Below are positions 17,593 to 25,130 of a stretch of DNA of 64,000 nucleotides, piece by piece. The stretch spans positions 19,862 to 83,861 of the forward strand of contig JAEZFD010000011.1 of the NCBI GenBank assembly GCA_023417655.1. The letters run 5' to 3'. Positions within the stretch are counted from its first letter, which is position 1, and every line of letters starts with the position of its first letter. A program made the translations under genes and the position numbers. Origin of the DNA: Planctomycetota bacterium. GTDB lineage: Bacteria > Planctomycetota > Planctomycetia > Planctomycetales > Planctomycetaceae. Below the pieces are notes generated by a model. That model was not told the DNA's origin and made no database searches. It saw only the letters and a list, made by a program, of their open reading frames with translations.

Positions 17593-18009
17593 GTACGAAC
17601 ATCATCCTGACGCGTCTTCTCCCGACCTGTGGCCCGTCAGGATTCTGCCCCGCTGTCTGTGGCGGTGCGACCTGCGTTGCAGTGAATCAACACATCCCGT
17701 GACGATGTTCTCTTCCCTCTCCTTCGATGTATCTCGACCTTTTTTCCATCCTACAAACTCTGTTTTTTCTCTGTGCCAAAACCCGGAATATCTCCCATTT
17801 TTGCATGTTCCTCATCTTTCTTAACAATTATTCCGATCAAAGATTGCCGATCCGAATATTGACCAATTAGTTTACTCTTATAGGATCAAACAACGCGATC
17901 CTGCGAATGCTTGCGCTCCTCACCTTTCTTTTTCGCAGGCATCGCGAGATTCACTCCCGTCTTGCTGTTCAGCATTTCATTCAATTCGCTGCTTGAAAGG
18001 ACCTGACAC
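17593..18009. other. Intergenic region with an AT-rich core
   Basis: 417 bases between the helicase terminator and a DUF1559 gene. The part from about 17740 to 17890 is distinctly richer in A and T than its surroundings and carries a promoter-like sequence (17859-17886). About 120 bases of untranslated leader would follow. No gene seen. Confidence 0.5.
17859..17886 (+). promoter_or_regulatory. Candidate sigma-70-type promoter for the DUF1559 gene
   Basis: TTGACC at 17859-17864, a 16-base spacer, then TAGGAT at 17881-17886, inside an AT-rich stretch 125 bases ahead of the start codon. The match to consensus is good at -35 and moderate at -10. Confidence 0.4.
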
Positions 18010-18963
18010 ATGAAATCTCTCGCGCGCAGTCGGCTCGGTTTCACACTCATCGAGCTTCTGGTGGTGATCGCGATCATCGCCGTTTTGATCGCATTGCTAT
18101 TGCCCGCCGTTCAGCAGGCTCGCGAGGCGGCCCGCCGTAGTCAGTGCAAGAATAATCTCAAGCAGATCGGGCTAGCCCTGCATAACTACCACGACACCTT
18201 TGGCCGCTTTCCGGCCGGGTACATGCAGGCTGTGAATCAATCCGGCATCCCCGCCTACGGTTGGGGAGCCTCGATACTTCCCTATCTCGATCAGGCCAAT
18301 CTCGCCAACCAGCTCGCGATTGGCAGCCCAAAACAACTGAACCATCGATATAACGCCTCATCCACCGATGAGGACAAACAGCTACTGCAGACCGTCGTAC
18401 CCGTCTATCTCTGTCCGACAGACATCACAGGACCGCTCAACACTAAGGAACGATTTAGCTCAACCGATCGATTCAAGATCGCGACTTCCAACTATGTCGC
18501 AATGGTCGGGAGCATTTCTCCGCAGAGCACAACAACCCCAGCGGCTGGTGAACCGCAGGTTCCTGTCGGTGAAGGGATGTTCTATGGCAACAGCTTTCTG
18601 CCGATTCGGGAAGTTCTCGACGGAACATCGAACACGCTGTTCATTGGGGAACGGGACGGGGGGCCAGCAGCAGACGGAGATAACTACCGGGCCGCAGTCT
18701 GGGCTGGGGTCGGCAACATCAGTAACAACGGTTCAAACTCGACGGGTCGGACGCTGGCCCGCTCTGGGTTTTTCATCAACAGGGATTATGCTCAGCTTGG
18801 AGCTCCTCAGAACTTGGGCAAAGGGGTCAGCAGCCTGCATGAAGGGGGCGTTCAAGTTCTGATGGGAGACGGGGCCGTTCGCTTCCTGTCAGAAAACATC
18901 AGCACCGCGACCTACCAGAATCTTTGTTTCCGCGCCGACGGCAAGGTCATCGGCGAATTCTAA
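18010..18963 (+). CDS. DUF1559 protein with type IV pilin-like N-terminus
   Basis: 317 residues. Residues 6-40 are a class III (prepilin) signal: SRLG, then FTLIELLVVIAIIAVLIALLLPAV. Cleavage and methylation would be expected between Gly10 and Phe11, and the conserved Glu is at position 5 of the mature chain. The linker QQAREAARRSQCKNNLKQIGLALHNY leads into the DUF1559 domain, a large paralogous family in Planctomycetes. Near the C-terminus is SSLHEGGVQVLMGDGAVRFLSENI, the typical H...GDG end of the family. It probably forms pseudopilin-like surface or periplasmic assemblies; the function of individual paralogs is unknown. AAAGGA stands ahead of the ATG. Confidence 0.93.
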   Translation: MKSLARSRLGFTLIELLVVIAIIAVLIALLLPAVQQAREAARRSQCKNNLKQIGLALHNYHDTFGRFPAGYMQAVNQSGIPAYGWGASILPYLDQANLANQLAIGSPKQLNHRYNASSTDEDKQLLQTVVPVYLCPTDITGPLNTKERFSSTDRFKIATSNYVAMVGSISPQSTTTPAAGEPQVPVGEGMFYGNSFLPIREVLDGTSNTLFIGERDGGPAADGDNYRAAVWAGVGNISNNGSNSTGRTLARSGFFINRDYAQLGAPQNLGKGVSSLHEGGVQVLMGDGAVRFLSENISTATYQNLCFRADGKVIGEF

Positions 18964-19039
18964 GGTCCTGGATAATTTCGTGAATCGCTGAAACACAAAC
19001 CCTCAGGCCGTTGAAGGATCTCACTCTCAAGAGTCAGTG

Positions 19040-19068
19040 CCCCGGGGGCAAAAGTTCCGCTCCCGGGG
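19040..19068. terminator. Hairpin between convergent genes, probable terminator
   Basis: CCCCGGG (19040-19046) pairs with CCCGGGG (19062-19068) across a 15-base loop. It lies between the stops of the DUF1559 gene (plus) and the lipoprotein gene (minus). The following run ATTCTATTTAT is only moderately T-rich. Confidence 0.5.
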
Positions 19069-19075
19069 ATTCTAT

Positions 19076-19597
19076 TTATAGGTCAAAGTTTCGTACCTGC
19101 GGTTCCTGCGTCTTCACCGCTTCGTAAGTCAGGACTGTCCGCTGATCGTCACTGTACTTTGGCGGCAGTGATTCTTTCGCACCGTTCATCATGGCATCAG
19201 CTTCGGTGACATCGGACGGGATCCCCGACCCATCTGGCATTTTGAGCTTGCTGATCACGACTCGATATGAACCCGGTATAATTCCCTGGCTTTTCTCTCG
19301 CGGTACACCGTGGATCGGTGTCATCGCCGAGTATTTACCCTGCTCATCTGTCTTTGCGTAGGCAGCGCGAACGGCTTGATCGCCCGTTGGAAAGAATGTG
19401 AGCACCGCCCCGGCGAGAGGAGTTTTGTTCCAGGTCACCGTCCCCGTCAGTGGGACAAGATCCTGATAGAATTCCGGCAGATTGGACTGACTCTGGCACC
19501 CGGAGATCAGCGCCAGGCATCCCGCAAGAACAATCAGACTGCAAGGCAGTCTTCGCCGCTGCCACCGGCCGTCTCCATTGGTCGATACGCAATTCAT
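19076..19597 (-). CDS. Lipoprotein with carboxypeptidase-regulatory / transthyretin-like domain
   Basis: 173 residues. A basic, then hydrophobic, N-terminus ends in the lipobox LISGC, so the protein should be lipid-anchored. The body begins DLVPLTGTVTWNKTPLAGAVLTFFPTGDQ and continues AYAKTDEQGKYSAM and IIPGSYRVVISK. This is the pattern of the small Ig-like carboxypeptidase regulatory domain that often travels with DUF1559 proteins in Planctomycetes. The ATG at 19595-19597 is preceded by GGAG, while longer readings lack a site. It lies about 145 bases downstream of the minus-strand DUF1559 gene and is probably co-transcribed with it. Role unknown; a partner of the prepilin-like protein is plausible. 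Confidence 0.85.
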   Translation of the reverse strand: MNCVSTNGDGRWQRRRLPCSLIVLAGCLALISGCQSQSNLPEFYQDLVPLTGTVTWNKTPLAGAVLTFFPTGDQAVRAAYAKTDEQGKYSAMTPIHGVPREKSQGIIPGSYRVVISKLKMPDGSGIPSDVTEADAMMNGAKESLPPKYSDDQRTVLTYEAVKTQEPQVRNFDL

Positions 19598-19741
19598 TAG
19601 GAACTCCAACCTGGTTCGCGAAGCGAATTTCCCCCGCGTAGTGATGCTTGCTCTGCGATCTTCCCGCGGAGCAAGCATTGCGATGAGGAGTACAGGGATC
19701 GCCGTGCAGTGTGAGCGGGCAAGGTGATCCGATAAGAAGAC

Positions 19742-20710
19742 TCAGAACTCTCCGAGAACTTTTCCGTCAGCGATGGTGTCGAGCTGAGTCCGAATCGCCG
19801 CCGAAGCGTTTTCACTGAAGAAGCGAACCCCTCCGTCCGCAAGCAAGATGTGAATCCCCCCGGTGTGAAAACTTCCGGTATTCGTCCAATCGCCGAGGTA
19901 ATTGAAGCTGCCATTCGCCGGGTTGTTAGGTTCGCGTTCAAACCGGTTTGGCGGATTCCACCCTAGATTGAGACCGACCATGCACCAGTCGCGACCATAC
20001 CAGTTGGCATTTGAGCCATTGAGACAGCAGGCTTTTCGGGTCTCCGCCATCATACACGTGTTGCTCATTCCGTCAGTCACGTCTTGTGGACGGCACCGGC
20101 TGCCATCTTCAAACATCGTGCGAGTCGCCGGCGGTCGTTGAACCCATTGGCTGCATGTCTGATGGGCTGCTCCAGAACGTGTGACGATAAAGTCATAGCT
20201 CGTGCGATGGAGATAAGGCTGTCCCGCCCCTGACGGGCTATTCACTGTCCCACTCATATCCGAGGGACAACTAATCAGTGAGAGTGACGGAGTCGCTGCT
20301 TGAGCCGTCTGAACATTGGTCGTAGCGGTCCCCCCGCAGAGCGGAGTCCCGGTCCCCGTTACTCCCGTTGAAAACGCCTGATTGAAATTAAACTTCTGAT
20401 AAAGGGCCGACTGATCAACGTACGGCAGAAGAAACACAAAGCCATTCAGATTCATGGAACACGGCGAAGGAGTGGGAACCGGAACCGCCGTGCTGGCAAC
20501 GCAATCTCCGTTGGCCAGCTGCGAGGGGGGAAACACCCCATAAGAGTCGAGATAGTTATGCAAAGCCAAGCCAAGTTGCTTCAGATTATTCTTACAGGTT
20601 GATCGGCGTGCAGCTTCACGAGCCTGTTGAACCGCAGGCAAAAGCAATGCAATTAACACGGCGATGATTGCAATCACCACCAGCAGCTCGATCAAAGTAA
20701 ATCCTCTCAA
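19742..20710 (-). CDS. DUF1559 protein with type IV pilin-like N-terminus, TTG start
   Basis: 322 residues, paralogous to the protein at 18010-18963. The prepilin signal begins almost at once: MRG, then FTLIELLVVIAIIAVLIALLLPAV, giving a two- to three-residue leader. QQAREAARRSTCKNNLKQLGLALHNY follows. The C-terminal end FHTGGIHILLADGGVRFFSENA has the family motif. Upstream codons are open back to a TAG but contain no ATG or GTG, so a TTG at 20708-20710 is the first usable start. It has AAGGAG only one base away, which is unusually close. The gene is followed on the same strand by the small lipoprotein, a common planctomycete pairing. Confidence 0.88.
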   Translation of the reverse strand: MRGFTLIELLVVIAIIAVLIALLLPAVQQAREAARRSTCKNNLKQLGLALHNYLDSYGVFPPSQLANGDCVASTAVPVPTPSPCSMNLNGFVFLLPYVDQSALYQKFNFNQAFSTGVTGTGTPLCGGTATTNVQTAQAATPSLSLISCPSDMSGTVNSPSGAGQPYLHRTSYDFIVTRSGAAHQTCSQWVQRPPATRTMFEDGSRCRPQDVTDGMSNTCMMAETRKACCLNGSNANWYGRDWCMVGLNLGWNPPNRFEREPNNPANGSFNYLGDWTNTGSFHTGGIHILLADGGVRFFSENASAAIRTQLDTIADGKVLGEF

Positions 20711-20711
20711 T

Positions 20712-20717
20712 CTCCTT
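20712..20717 (-). promoter_or_regulatory. Unusually close Shine-Dalgarno site at a TTG start
   Basis: AAGGAG ends one base before the TTG taken as start of the DUF1559 gene. Either translation begins at a non-standard codon further along or upstream, or this spacing is tolerated. Confidence 0.4.
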
Positions 20718-20973
20718 GAGAGGACCGTGGAGCACGTCGAACGACGAGATGGGCGCGCAGCGTCACACCGCTGATGAACAGCAAACTAAATCATAGTGTG
20801 GACCCTTGGACGAGAAAGAAGTTGCTCTGAGCGAAGCAATTGTCCAGATCAATTTGAATAGAACAGCGGCGATACTACCTGAGAACTCAGCAATATCCAC
20901 AGATTATTTAATCTCATAATATGCAATGTCACGTTACATCAAATGCAATAATCCCGGCCAAATCCATATCGGC

Positions 20974-21603
20974 TCACAGCGAGGCGGCACTGCGGACATC
21001 GAGACCAAAGCGTGAGAGATCCTGAGCGAATCCCAGCGTCGTCGTGAAAAGAACTGCATTGAGACCGTGTGATCTTCCAGCCTCAACATAGACCGGAATG
21101 TCATCGGTATAGATGGCCTGTTCTGGCGCGCAGCGGGCGGCCTGAATTGCTGCCTGATAGATCTCCGGTTCAGGCTTCACTGCTCCCACATCACATGAGA
21201 GAACCAGTTCATCAAACCGGTCGAGAATCTGATATCGCTCTTGAATGTACCGCACGTGAGTGACGCAGGTATTCGAGAGCACGACAAGTCGCATCCCTTG
21301 TCGTTTCAATTCATCCAGCACTGGGATGATGCTGAGATTCGGTTCAAAGATCTCTGCGGTCGCAAGGCAGAGTGCGTCCAGATCCAGCTGGCAGCCAAAC
21401 TGCTGCTCAAGTCGCAACTTCAGCCCTGCTTCGTCGATGCGTCCCCGTTCAAATTCCCATTGCAGCCCTGATTCAATCAACACGCGCTGCATCGTCCGGG
21501 CATCACACCCACACAACTCACCGACCTGCTGACACATCTTTTCATGTGAAAAGAACGCCAGCACGTTACCCATGTCGAAAATGACGGTCTGAATCGGACT
21601 CAT
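20974..21603 (-). CDS. HAD-superfamily hydrolase (YihX-like)
   Basis: 209 residues. The HAD core has motif I VIFDMGNVL with nucleophile Asp10. A helical cap (FERGRIDEAGLKLRLEQQFG) is followed by motif II VVLSNT, then motif III in VKPEPEIYQAAI, and motif IV YTDDIPVYVEAGRSHGL. The DMGNV form of motif I and the overall length fit the YihX/epoxide-hydrolase-N group of subfamily IA, which includes sugar-phosphate phosphatases. The substrate cannot be read from sequence. It overlaps the upstream alpha/beta hydrolase gene by four bases (ATGA), so the two are translated from one message. Confidence 0.88.
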   Translation of the reverse strand: MSPIQTVIFDMGNVLAFFSHEKMCQQVGELCGCDARTMQRVLIESGLQWEFERGRIDEAGLKLRLEQQFGCQLDLDALCLATAEIFEPNLSIIPVLDELKRQGMRLVVLSNTCVTHVRYIQERYQILDRFDELVLSCDVGAVKPEPEIYQAAIQAARCAPEQAIYTDDIPVYVEAGRSHGLNAVLFTTTLGFAQDLSRFGLDVRSAASL

Positions 21604-22481
21604 GGAACACGTGTGGCCGAAGACTCTGGGATCAATAACGGAAGAGATGCCAGGCCGAAATTCTGCAGAAAGAGAAGCGATCGCGCTTGTGCTGACCGAA
21701 AGTCGTTGTGCCCACAGTCCTCGGTAATCAATGTCGAGCCGGGACAGGCAGCGTGCAGCTGCTCGGCACAGAAACAGGGAACAACTCCATCTTGGGTACC
21801 ATGCAGAATCAGGACAGGAATGCTGAGCGTCGCGACCACCGATCGATTATCGAAAATGTTGCGAACGAGATGAGAAGCCAGACCGAATCGGCTGGCCGCG
21901 ACGTCCGGAATCGATGTATAGGTCGACTCGAGAATCACCGCCGCTAAAGGTCGCTGTTTCGCCAACAGGCAGATCGCACCGCCTCCCATCGAACGCCCGT
22001 ATCCGATGAGCTTCGTTGAATCCACTTCCGGGAGAGTGGTCAGGCGGTCATAAGCAGCGACAACGGTCCGCTCAATCGATTGCTCTGATGGCACCCCTGC
22101 AGAGCGTCCATAGCCAGGGTATTCAACGAGCAGGACGTGATAGCCAGCCTGACGAAAATTTTCGAAGCCACTGTAATGAAAGTCGATGACCTCGCCATTG
22201 CCGTGACAATAGATGATCGTCGGACGAGCTGAGTCCTTATCACCATGTGCAGGCAAGAAGACGGATTCAATCTCGCCATCCGCCGTCTTCAGAAGTTCCA
22301 GCCTCGCATCCGGCGGGAGTCCCGGGGGTGGATTCCCTGCGAGAGAGGGTGCAGGAAACAGGACCATCTGCTCGAATTTTTGTACAAGCAGGCGCAGTCC
22401 TAAAATAAGTGCAATCACCCCCAGCACGATGATGCCGCGCCCGACCCAGACATTTCCCCAAAGGTAACTGATCGAAGGCAT
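21600..22481 (-). CDS. Membrane-anchored alpha/beta hydrolase
   Basis: 293 residues. One membrane segment lies at residues 16-33 (GIIVLGVIALILGLRLLV). The alpha/beta-hydrolase core has YCHGNGE (oxyanion loop, about 91-97), GYGRSMGGG with nucleophile Ser164, HGTQDGVVP supplying the acid, and CGHNDF supplying the catalytic His. The arrangement resembles the BEM46/YfhR group of anchored serine hydrolases, whose substrates are mostly unknown. It lies 40 bases downstream of sufD and overlaps the HAD gene by four bases. The three may form one transcript, though no shared pathway is evident. Confidence 0.88.
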   Translation of the reverse strand: MPSISYLWGNVWVGRGIIVLGVIALILGLRLLVQKFEQMVLFPAPSLAGNPPPGLPPDARLELLKTADGEIESVFLPAHGDKDSARPTIIYCHGNGEVIDFHYSGFENFRQAGYHVLLVEYPGYGRSAGVPSEQSIERTVVAAYDRLTTLPEVDSTKLIGYGRSMGGGAICLLAKQRPLAAVILESTYTSIPDVAASRFGLASHLVRNIFDNRSVVATLSIPVLILHGTQDGVVPCFCAEQLHAACPGSTLITEDCGHNDFRSAQARSLLFLQNFGLASLPLLIPESSATRVP

Positions 22482-22521
22482 GGCGCGGGCTCGTGAAAGT
22501 CAGGAGGCTGATCGCTGCAAG

Positions 22522-23868
22522 CTACTCCCCAATTCCCAATTTTCGCTCAACGGCCTGGCTCAGCGTTTCCCGAACAAGCTCAACCGGGATGCGATCGTAG
22601 ACTTGGGCGAAGAACCCTTCGACGATCATGTGCATCGCTTCATAACGGGAGAGCCCTCGGCACATCGCGTAGAAGACCTGTTCGTCATCGACGCGGCCAG
22701 CAGTGGCACCGTGCGTACAGCGTACGTCATCGGCTTCGATCTCGAGCCCTGGAATCGCGTCGGCACGGGCGTCCGCACTCAGCATCAGTGCGTCGTTTCG
22801 CTGATAACCATCGGTCTTCTGGGCATCAGGATCAACTTTGATCATCCCACGCCAGACCACTCGAGACTTGTCCCGGAGCACTTCTTTATACAGCAGGTCA
22901 GATCGCGTATCTGGCTGATGGTGCGTCTGCTGCGTGTAGTATGAAAGCACCTGCTTTTCGGTGGCAAAAGTGACACCGTTAACCTGGGCCAATGATCCCC
23001 GACCGTCAAGATGCACGTCCTGATGGATGTGAGCCAATCGGCTTCCGAGGGCGGCCACGGTCCACTGCAACATGCCATCCCGACCGACTCGGCCAGACTG
23101 GTGCGCGAAGTGGCGGACCTTTTGATTCCAGTTCTGCAGCTGCACATATCGCAGCTGAGCCCCTGCACCGACCAGCAGCTCAATGGCTCCGACGTGCAAA
23201 CCTTCGGTCTCCGGAGAAACAGAAGCGGTCTCTTCGAGCAGAGTCGCCGATGCCCCGTCTTCCAGAATCACGAGCGTGTGACTGAAGTCGGAAACACCGT
23301 CTTGCTGCAGCGTGATCAGACTGTACAGCGGCACCTTCACTTCGACGTTTCGCGGCACAAAGAGCACCGTTCCGCCTGTCCAGAACGCGGCGTGCCAGGC
23401 GGAGAAGCGATCTGTCGAGGGATCGACCGCTCGGGTGAGGAAGTAGGGCTCAAGCTTTTCACGGTGCTCGACGAGCAGTTTCTCCAGACTGCCGAAGAGC
23501 ACCCCTTGAGCTGCCAGTTCAGGAGCCAGCGAGGACGAGACGCAGTGCCCATCAGTATGTGTCACAGCTCCAGCGAACTCAGCCCGATTCTGCATGAGAG
23601 TCGAGACGGCAGCGGCGGCTGTTGGTGACGCTGCGAACTGATACTTCTCAGGACGGAAGGTTCGCAGCTCGAGCCGCTTGTATTCCTCTGGGTCCAGTTC
23701 TGTCTGCAGGCGTTCCAGATACAGCTGAAATGCCTGGCGTCGTGCCTCACGAATCCATTCCGGTTCGGATCGGGTCGCGAGAAACGCGTCAAAGGCCGCT
23801 TGCTGCGTATTGGAAATTGTTGTCACCGGAGAAACCATTCTTGCTGCCGCACGTTCCGTAAGATTCAT
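22522..23868 (-). CDS. sufD: Fe-S cluster assembly protein SufD
   Basis: 448 residues, the normal length. The N-terminal part has LRTFRPEKYQFA, and the middle has the beta-helix phrases of the SufB/SufD family (LFVPRNVEVKVPLYSLITLQ). The C-terminal half shows TQQTHHQPDTRSDLLYKEVL, GMIKVDPDAQKTDGYQRNDALMLS, and EADDVRCTHGATAGRVDDEQVFYAMCRGLS, which is diagnostic. SufD works with SufB and SufC as a scaffold for new Fe-S clusters. No sufB, sufC or sufS is adjacent here, so the suf genes appear split in this genome. SufB and SufD are paralogs; the lack of SufB's N-terminal features and the length favour SufD. Confidence 0.9.
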   Translation of the reverse strand: MNLTERAAARMVSPVTTISNTQQAAFDAFLATRSEPEWIREARRQAFQLYLERLQTELDPEEYKRLELRTFRPEKYQFAASPTAAAAVSTLMQNRAEFAGAVTHTDGHCVSSSLAPELAAQGVLFGSLEKLLVEHREKLEPYFLTRAVDPSTDRFSAWHAAFWTGGTVLFVPRNVEVKVPLYSLITLQQDGVSDFSHTLVILEDGASATLLEETASVSPETEGLHVGAIELLVGAGAQLRYVQLQNWNQKVRHFAHQSGRVGRDGMLQWTVAALGSRLAHIHQDVHLDGRGSLAQVNGVTFATEKQVLSYYTQQTHHQPDTRSDLLYKEVLRDKSRVVWRGMIKVDPDAQKTDGYQRNDALMLSADARADAIPGLEIEADDVRCTHGATAGRVDDEQVFYAMCRGLSRYEAMHMIVEGFFAQVYDRIPVELVRETLSQAVERKLGIGE

Positions 23869-23916
23869 GAACAGGCTGTATCGAGTGCCTGTTGGATTCC
23901 GTTTTCGACCGCTGAA

Positions 23917-24807
23917 TTAACTCAGCAGTCCGTAGTTCTTCAGCGTCACTTCCAGCTTGCTCATGTCGCTGGCCGAGAGCGGAGTCAGTGGCAGGCGGAC
24001 TTCCCCTGTATCCCGGCCGAGAAGTTGCATCGCTGCCTTCAGCGGGATTGGGTTGGTTGCCAGTCCGAGCATGTCCCGACACAGTGGGAACAGCTTGTGA
24101 TGCATCTTCTGAGCGGCGGCGATGTCCCCCTTCTGCCAGGCAGAAATCAGGGCCATCATGTCCTTCGGAATGATGTTACCAGCCACCGAGATGATTCCGC
24201 TTCCGCCGATGGACAGCAGCGGCAGAGTCAGGCTGTCGTCACCTGACAGCAGAGTCAGGTCACTGCCGTTGAGAATCTGCGAAGCCTGATCGAGCGACCC
24301 GGTCGCTTCTTTGATCGCGACGATCGTCGGAAGCTCGGCCAGCTTGCAGATTGTATCTGGCTCCATGTTCTTGGCGGTACGGCCAGGAATGTTGTACAGA
24401 ATGATCGGCAGATCGACGGACTCAGCAACCGCCTTGAAGTGCTGATAGAACCCGTCCTGCATTGGCTTGTTGTAGTACGGCGTCACCATCAGAGCGCCGT
24501 CGACTCCCGCTTCCTTTGCACGCCGAGTCAGACGAACTGCTTCAGCAGTTGAGTTGGAGCCGGTTCCGGCCATGACCTTGATGCGGCCAGCAGCATGCTC
24601 GGCGACGATGGCGACAACCCGTTCGTGCTCTTCGTGGCTCAGCGTCGGACTTTCGCCTGTGGTCCCGCATGGACAAATGCAATTCGTCCCCTGTTCGACA
24701 TGCCAGTCGACCAGTTTCCGCAGAGCCGACTCATCGACTGCTCCCCCTCGGAACGGGGTAATCAGTGCCACGGTCAGTCCGGCGAATTGTTCTCCCTTGC
24801 GGGCCAT
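23917..24807 (-). CDS. dapA: 4-hydroxy-tetrahydrodipicolinate synthase
   Basis: 296 residues. DapA condenses pyruvate with aspartate semialdehyde in the diaminopimelate/lysine pathway. The TIM-barrel motifs are all present: LITPFRGGAVD, PCGTTGESPTLSHEEH (about 46-61), LMVTPYYNKP (107-115), LYNIPGRT with Tyr138, and IVAIKEATGS with Schiff-base Lys166. The ATG at 24805-24807 has GGGAG six to seven bases upstream and gives the standard family N-terminus; the longest reading would add 36 residues of no family likeness. Its presence fits a peptidoglycan- or lysine-making planctomycete. It lies between groEL and sufD on minus, about 320 bases after groEL and past its terminator. Confidence 0.96.
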   Translation of the reverse strand: MARKGEQFAGLTVALITPFRGGAVDESALRKLVDWHVEQGTNCICPCGTTGESPTLSHEEHERVVAIVAEHAAGRIKVMAGTGSNSTAEAVRLTRRAKEAGVDGALMVTPYYNKPMQDGFYQHFKAVAESVDLPIILYNIPGRTAKNMEPDTICKLAELPTIVAIKEATGSLDQASQILNGSDLTLLSGDDSLTLPLLSIGGSGIISVAGNIIPKDMMALISAWQKGDIAAAQKMHHKLFPLCRDMLGLATNPIPLKAAMQLLGRDTGEVRLPLTPLSASDMSKLEVTLKNYGLLS

Positions 24808-25130
24808 GGTAGCTCCCATGCCGATGCGATCGGCCAGAAATTCAATCAGTGAGTCGTCGTGTGTTGCAAAGATCCGGCGCAAATTGAGAAATTCGACCGT
24901 CCGGCACAAAACCACATTCTAGACAGAGCGGAAATGCCGCGAAAGTCAGGACACTTCCGAGCTCTGGAAACGGGGACACAGTTGCGCCCTGTCCCGGTTC
25001 AACCGCTCCCCAAAATAAAAGTCCGGCGCCAGCGACATGACTGCCACTGGCGCCGGACATCATTTCCGTAGCATCTGTCAGCTCTGATTCGACCTAATTT
25101 CAGAATCAGACCGATCGAGAGCAGCAGGTC
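24808..25130. other. Intergenic region with the groEL terminator
   Basis: 323 bases between dapA and groEL, both on minus. It holds the strong groEL terminator (25012-25058), and the remainder must carry the dapA promoter. No gene seen. Confidence 0.5.
25012..25058 (-). terminator. Rho-independent terminator of groEL
   Basis: A 12-bp perfect stem (25021-25032 with 25047-25058) with a 14-base loop. On minus it is followed by TTTTATTTTG. Confidence 0.92.
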
